From UBA1351 sp963677885 (lineage in GTDB: Bacteria; Bacillota; Clostridia; Lachnospirales; Vallitaleaceae), in contig OY782500.1 of the NCBI GenBank assembly GCA_963677885.1, forward strand, positions 1,798,001-1,862,000: DNA of 64,000 bases. The letters are read 5' to 3'. Positions 60,942 to 64,000 of this stretch are shown here, one piece after another. How positions within the stretch are numbered: position 1 is the stretch's first letter; each line of letters starts with the position of its first letter. The notes under the pieces are model-generated. The model worked only from the letters and a program-made list of their open reading frames with translations, made no database searches and was not told where the DNA came from. A program made the translations under genes and the position numbers.

Positions 60942-62540
60942 ATGACTTTATATTGGTTTGTACTGCTTCCCATCCTAATGGCAATTATCTCTTACTTGCT
61001 TCATTTATCCATCAACAAACTCCTAATCCTTTTCTTCCAATTAGGCTTTTTAGGCTTTGCTGTGACGAATTTTATAAGCGTCAAAACCCATGGCCCCATA
61101 TACCAAGTCATCGGAAACCACCCTCAAGGCGTGGGAATCGGATTTCAGTTGGACATGATTTCAGCTCTTCTGGTTTTAACAACAGTCTTTATTTTCACCC
61201 TACTTATCCTTTTCAATATCCATAAGCCTTATATGACCCACTTATTTCTTTTCCTCTTTTTGGTCTTGCAGGGTTTAATCAACGGCATCTTCCTGTCCGC
61301 AGACCTCTTCAATATTTACATTATGGTTGAGCTTTCAAGTATCGTGGTCTCAATCTTAATTATATTCAAAAAAGACTCCAGGTTCGTCTATGACGGCATT
61401 CTATATTTTTTGACCAATCTTGGCGCAATGACCCTCTTCCTCTTAGGTTTAGGCTTCATATACCGCATCTTTGGCACCATGGATATGGCACAAATTCATA
61501 ATCAAATCCAGCAGATCGAGGATCCCACAGTCCTTTTGGTTCCCTTTGTACTCCTCATGACAGCAGCCTCATTAAAATCAGCGGTTATGCCCCTTTTCTC
61601 CTGGTTGCCTAAGGCTCACTGTACTGCCAGCGCTCCCAGTATCATTTCGGCGGTCTTGTCGGCCCTATATGTCAAAGGTGGCATCTATCTCTTTATCCGA
61701 ATCTCTAACTTATTCTCCTCCACCTTTGATGTCCATATCCTCTTCCTTATTCTAGGTTTCTCCACTGCCATAGTAGGGATCATCTTCGCTTTAAGCCAGC
61801 AGGATATCAAGCTTATCTTAGCCTACTCAACCATCAGCCAGGTCGGTCTTATTCTCTTCGGCCTGTCTACCTATAATACTTACTCGTATTTCGGAGCTAT
61901 TTACCACATCTTCAACCACGCAGTCTTCAAAACCGCCCTCTTTCTCATAGCAGGGATCATTGTGGAAACCTACGGAACCAGAAACATTAAGGATATTCAG
62001 GGTCTTGCCAGGCGAATCCCCTTTATTGCCCTGGTTCTTCCACTGGCAATACTAGGTATTACCGGAGCCCCCCTCTTTAACGGTTCTGTTTCCAAATATA
62101 TGCTCCAAAAAGGAGCTAGTTTCTCCTCACTTTACGAAATAGGATTTACCTTAATCAATTTAGGGACCATAACGGTCTTTGTAAAATTTGCCTCCATGCT
62201 TTTTGGTAAGTCCACTGAAAAAACAAAACTTCCATGGAATCAAAAAATGGCCCTCATCCTCCTCACAGGTATTTGCCTGTTGGGAGGAATCGTCGGACCA
62301 TCCATTGTGTCTTATCTTTTTGAGTTTGACTTTACAATTGCACCTGGTGATTATATAGAAAAACTCCTTCTATACACTGGCCAGGTCATCATAGCTATTC
62401 TCTTCTACCGTCTCCTGGACCATAGAATCAAATGGTTTAAGACCATCCGTGAAATCGAACTCACCTTCAATCAGGTCATAGGTTCTATGTTCCTCTTCTT
62501 AACCCTTTTCATGGCCTACATGACCATCTTCATGAATTAA
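60942..62540 (+). CDS. MrpD/NuoL-like proton-conducting membrane protein
   Basis: 532 residues, about 14 membrane segments. The Proton_antipo_M core has FNIYIMVELSSIVVSILIIF (the membrane Glu), LKSAVMPLFSWLPKAH (the membrane Lys/His region) and YSTISQVGLILFGLST. It belongs to the subunits shared by complex I, hydrogenase 3 type complexes and Mrp Na+/H+ antiporters. It stands alone: no other mrp or nuo gene follows, so it may be an orphan or part of a split system. AAAAGGAGACG precedes the ATG. Confidence 0.88.
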   Translation: MTLYWFVLLPILMAIISYLLHLSINKLLILFFQLGFLGFAVTNFISVKTHGPIYQVIGNHPQGVGIGFQLDMISALLVLTTVFIFTLLILFNIHKPYMTHLFLFLFLVLQGLINGIFLSADLFNIYIMVELSSIVVSILIIFKKDSRFVYDGILYFLTNLGAMTLFLLGLGFIYRIFGTMDMAQIHNQIQQIEDPTVLLVPFVLLMTAASLKSAVMPLFSWLPKAHCTASAPSIISAVLSALYVKGGIYLFIRISNLFSSTFDVHILFLILGFSTAIVGIIFALSQQDIKLILAYSTISQVGLILFGLSTYNTYSYFGAIYHIFNHAVFKTALFLIAGIIVETYGTRNIKDIQGLARRIPFIALVLPLAILGITGAPLFNGSVSKYMLQKGASFSSLYEIGFTLINLGTITVFVKFASMLFGKSTEKTKLPWNQKMALILLTGICLLGGIVGPSIVSYLFEFDFTIAPGDYIEKLLLYTGQVIIAILFYRLLDHRIKWFKTIREIELTFNQVIGSMFLFLTLFMAYMTIFMN

Positions 62541-63685
62541 TCTTGCATTAACATATAAACAATCTTGGCAGCCTCTGCCCGAGTCGCAAAATCTTTAGGG
62601 GCAAAGCGGTTATTTCCTTTTCCGCTAAAAATCCCTGCCCTTTGCATAACTTCCACGGGTTCAACAGCATAGGATGCAATTAGATCCAAATCACTAAAAA
62701 CAATTGCCTCTCCTTGAAGGCCTAAGTCTCTATCCACAGCCTTAATGGCCCGATAAGCCATTGCGGCCATTTGTTCCCTGGTTATTTTCTGACCAAGTCC
62801 AAACTTGCCACCGCCAATACCGTCGGTTATACCATATTTTTCAGCTGAAGCGATATAGACGTTATACCACTTGCCTGGTTCCAGGTCATTAAAGGAGGCA
62901 ACCGCCTCTTGGTCAAGGAGTCCCAGTGATCCAACCAACATCTTAATAAAGGCTTCCCTGGTCAGCATACCATCAGGATCAAAAGTAGATGCTGATGTTC
63001 CGTTAACGATACCTCTTTCAGCCAGAAAAACAATATAAGCGCTGGCCCAAGGTGCCTTATGAAGGTCAAGGAAATTCACTTCAAGAAGTCCTTCAGGGAT
63101 ACTTTCATCCCCATCAATAGTCTCTTCCTGACTGTCTTCAGTTTGTCCACCATCATCACCGGTTGGATTTCCACTGCCGGTATCTTCTCCAGGCTCATTA
63201 CCGCCATCAGCCACTGTCACCGTCATTTCAACCGGATCCAGTATCTCATAGCTTGCTGTCTCATCATCTACAAAACGACCGATTTTTGTTTCGATAAGTT
63301 TAACAGATCCAGGATCAGATCCTGCCTTTTTCATGGATATGCGACAGATAAGGCCCTGAGCCTCAAAGACATTATCCATGTCATAAAAACCAAAATGGTA
63401 TACATCATCCTTAATTATAAACTGAGAGTTTTCAACAGACAGATTGACAAAGGTCACATCCTCCATATCAAAAGGCTCTACGCCCTCAAGAACCAAGGCA
63501 AACTCTGCCGCTGAAAAAGCCTGAGGGCTGTCAAGGATAATCTCAACCTCAAAGCTGTCGCCTTCGGCTTCCACCTCCAGTCCAGAGGCTTGGAAATCCA
63601 CAGATGTGGATTCCTCGCCGTAGACTAGACTGGATGAAAAAAGTATCAGTGTAAGTATAGTTATCAATAAGCTCGTTTTTTTCAT
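62537..63685 (-). CDS. Cohesin-like domain + three SLH repeats, surface protein
   Basis: 382 residues. Signal peptide to about residue 23. Residues 28-155 have a cohesin-like beta sandwich (VEVILDSP-type, FSAAEFALVLEG, CRISMKKAGS). A Gly/Glu-rich linker follows, and then three S-layer homology repeats (WASAYIVFLAERGIVNGTSA, YNVYIASAEKYGITDGIGGG, YAVEPVEVMQRAGIFSGKGN). Such proteins sit on the cell wall polymer and hold dockerin partners. It is convergent with the membrane gene, overlapping by 4 nt at the stops, and lies just after a dockerin gene. Confidence 0.85.
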   Translation of the reverse strand: MKKTSLLITILTLILFSSSLVYGEESTSVDFQASGLEVEAEGDSFEVEIILDSPQAFSAAEFALVLEGVEPFDMEDVTFVNLSVENSQFIIKDDVYHFGFYDMDNVFEAQGLICRISMKKAGSDPGSVKLIETKIGRFVDDETASYEILDPVEMTVTVADGGNEPGEDTGSGNPTGDDGGQTEDSQEETIDGDESIPEGLLEVNFLDLHKAPWASAYIVFLAERGIVNGTSASTFDPDGMLTREAFIKMLVGSLGLLDQEAVASFNDLEPGKWYNVYIASAEKYGITDGIGGGKFGLGQKITREQMAAMAYRAIKAVDRDLGLQGEAIVFSDLDLIASYAVEPVEVMQRAGIFSGKGNNRFAPKDFATRAEAAKIVYMLMQD

Positions 63686-63702
63686 GGAATCAAGCCTTTC
63701 TC

Positions 63703-64000
63703 TTATCGTTTAAACAATTGACGGATAATTAAGCTAAAGTCAATAGAATCAATGACTTTGTCATTATTGATGTCTGCATATTTTATCATATCCCAGTTGT
63801 CATCACCTTCAGCCCCCTGATAAGCGCTGGTTGCAAAAGACAAGTCAACAAGATTGAAAGCGCCGTCATGGTTAAGGTCATATTTATCTGCAATAATTTC
63901 TGTAACAGCACTGTCTGCTGTAATGACAACATCACTCATAGCGGATTGACCGGCTTCTACCATATCTACATTTATGAGACTCACCAGACCATCAACAATA
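63703..64000 (-). CDS. Dockerin-like C-terminal protein (cut by window edge)
   Basis: The frame is open to the right edge; only the last 98 residues are visible. DLNHDGAFNLVDLSFATSAY and ADINNDKVIDSIDFSLIIRQ are two EF-hand-like calcium loops of the dockerin kind. It lies 17 nt before the cohesin/SLH gene on the same strand, so the two are probably one operon and bind each other or related partners. Confidence 0.8.
   Translation of the reverse strand, partial: IVDGLVSLINVDMVEAGQSAMSDVVITADSAVTEIIADKYDLNHDGAFNLVDLSFATSAYQGAEGDDNWDMIKYADINNDKVIDSIDFSLIIRQLFKR

Overview
The window reads as a moderately AT-rich chromosome segment of an anaerobic, motile Gram-positive of the class Clostridia. Evidence: strong AGGAGG ribosome sites, S-layer homology (SLH) repeats, neighbouring cohesin-like and dockerin-like proteins, an LPxxG wall-sorting signal, VanW, a BlaI/M56 pair, and several Rpn-family PD-(D/E)XK genes. 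No rRNA, tRNA or CRISPR array was seen. Species cannot be fixed from the sequence.

Layout. 1-8.5 kb: the end of an EAL c-di-GMP phosphodiesterase, small metabolic genes, Rpn debris, and a 1635-residue protein joining an exonuclease-like N-terminus, a RecQ helicase and a UvrD helicase. 8.5-19.8 kb: a scrap yard. It holds an AAA ATPase behind a 50-bp palindrome, a MarR gene reduced to its tail in front of a NapH-type ferredoxin/flavodoxin pair, broken NUDIX, RelB and AlbA_2 genes, an intact Rpn gene, and a DUF3427 helicase split by an IS256-family element with a perfect 8-bp target duplication. 19.8-30.3 kb: a visibly AT-richer island. It holds a membrane protein, a cysteine-protease-like protein, a zinc-ribbon protein, and an eight-gene minus-strand cluster: PLD-helicase, 58-aa protein, DndD-like SMC ATPase, Dnd-associated-4-like protein, winged-helix protein, Dam methylase, membrane protein, DndB-like DGQHR protein. 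I read this cluster as a probable anti-phage restriction-type system that borrows Dnd-associated parts but has no DndC sulfurtransferase and carries a Dam methylase instead. This is the best candidate for an undescribed system.

30.3-53.4 kb: a mosaic of mostly single genes (deformylase, YefM/YoeB, NUDIX, Rpn, methyltransferase, MarR/MATE, aminotransferase/VanW, lipoproteins, YccF, cyclase, a BlaI/M56 operon, a large propeller-like lipoprotein, a subtilase). A 33-nt repeat ending CCGGGAGT separates many of them, almost always in one orientation, and often supplies the stop codon and last residues of the minus-strand gene before it. One more clear copy lies at 542-574.

53.4-64 kb: nucleotide pyrophosphohydrolase, chemotaxis receptor, YbaK, a second giant lipoprotein, an LPEAG surface protein with DPDTNP repeats behind a folded leader, an MrpD/NuoL-type membrane protein, and the cohesin/SLH plus dockerin pair at the right edge.
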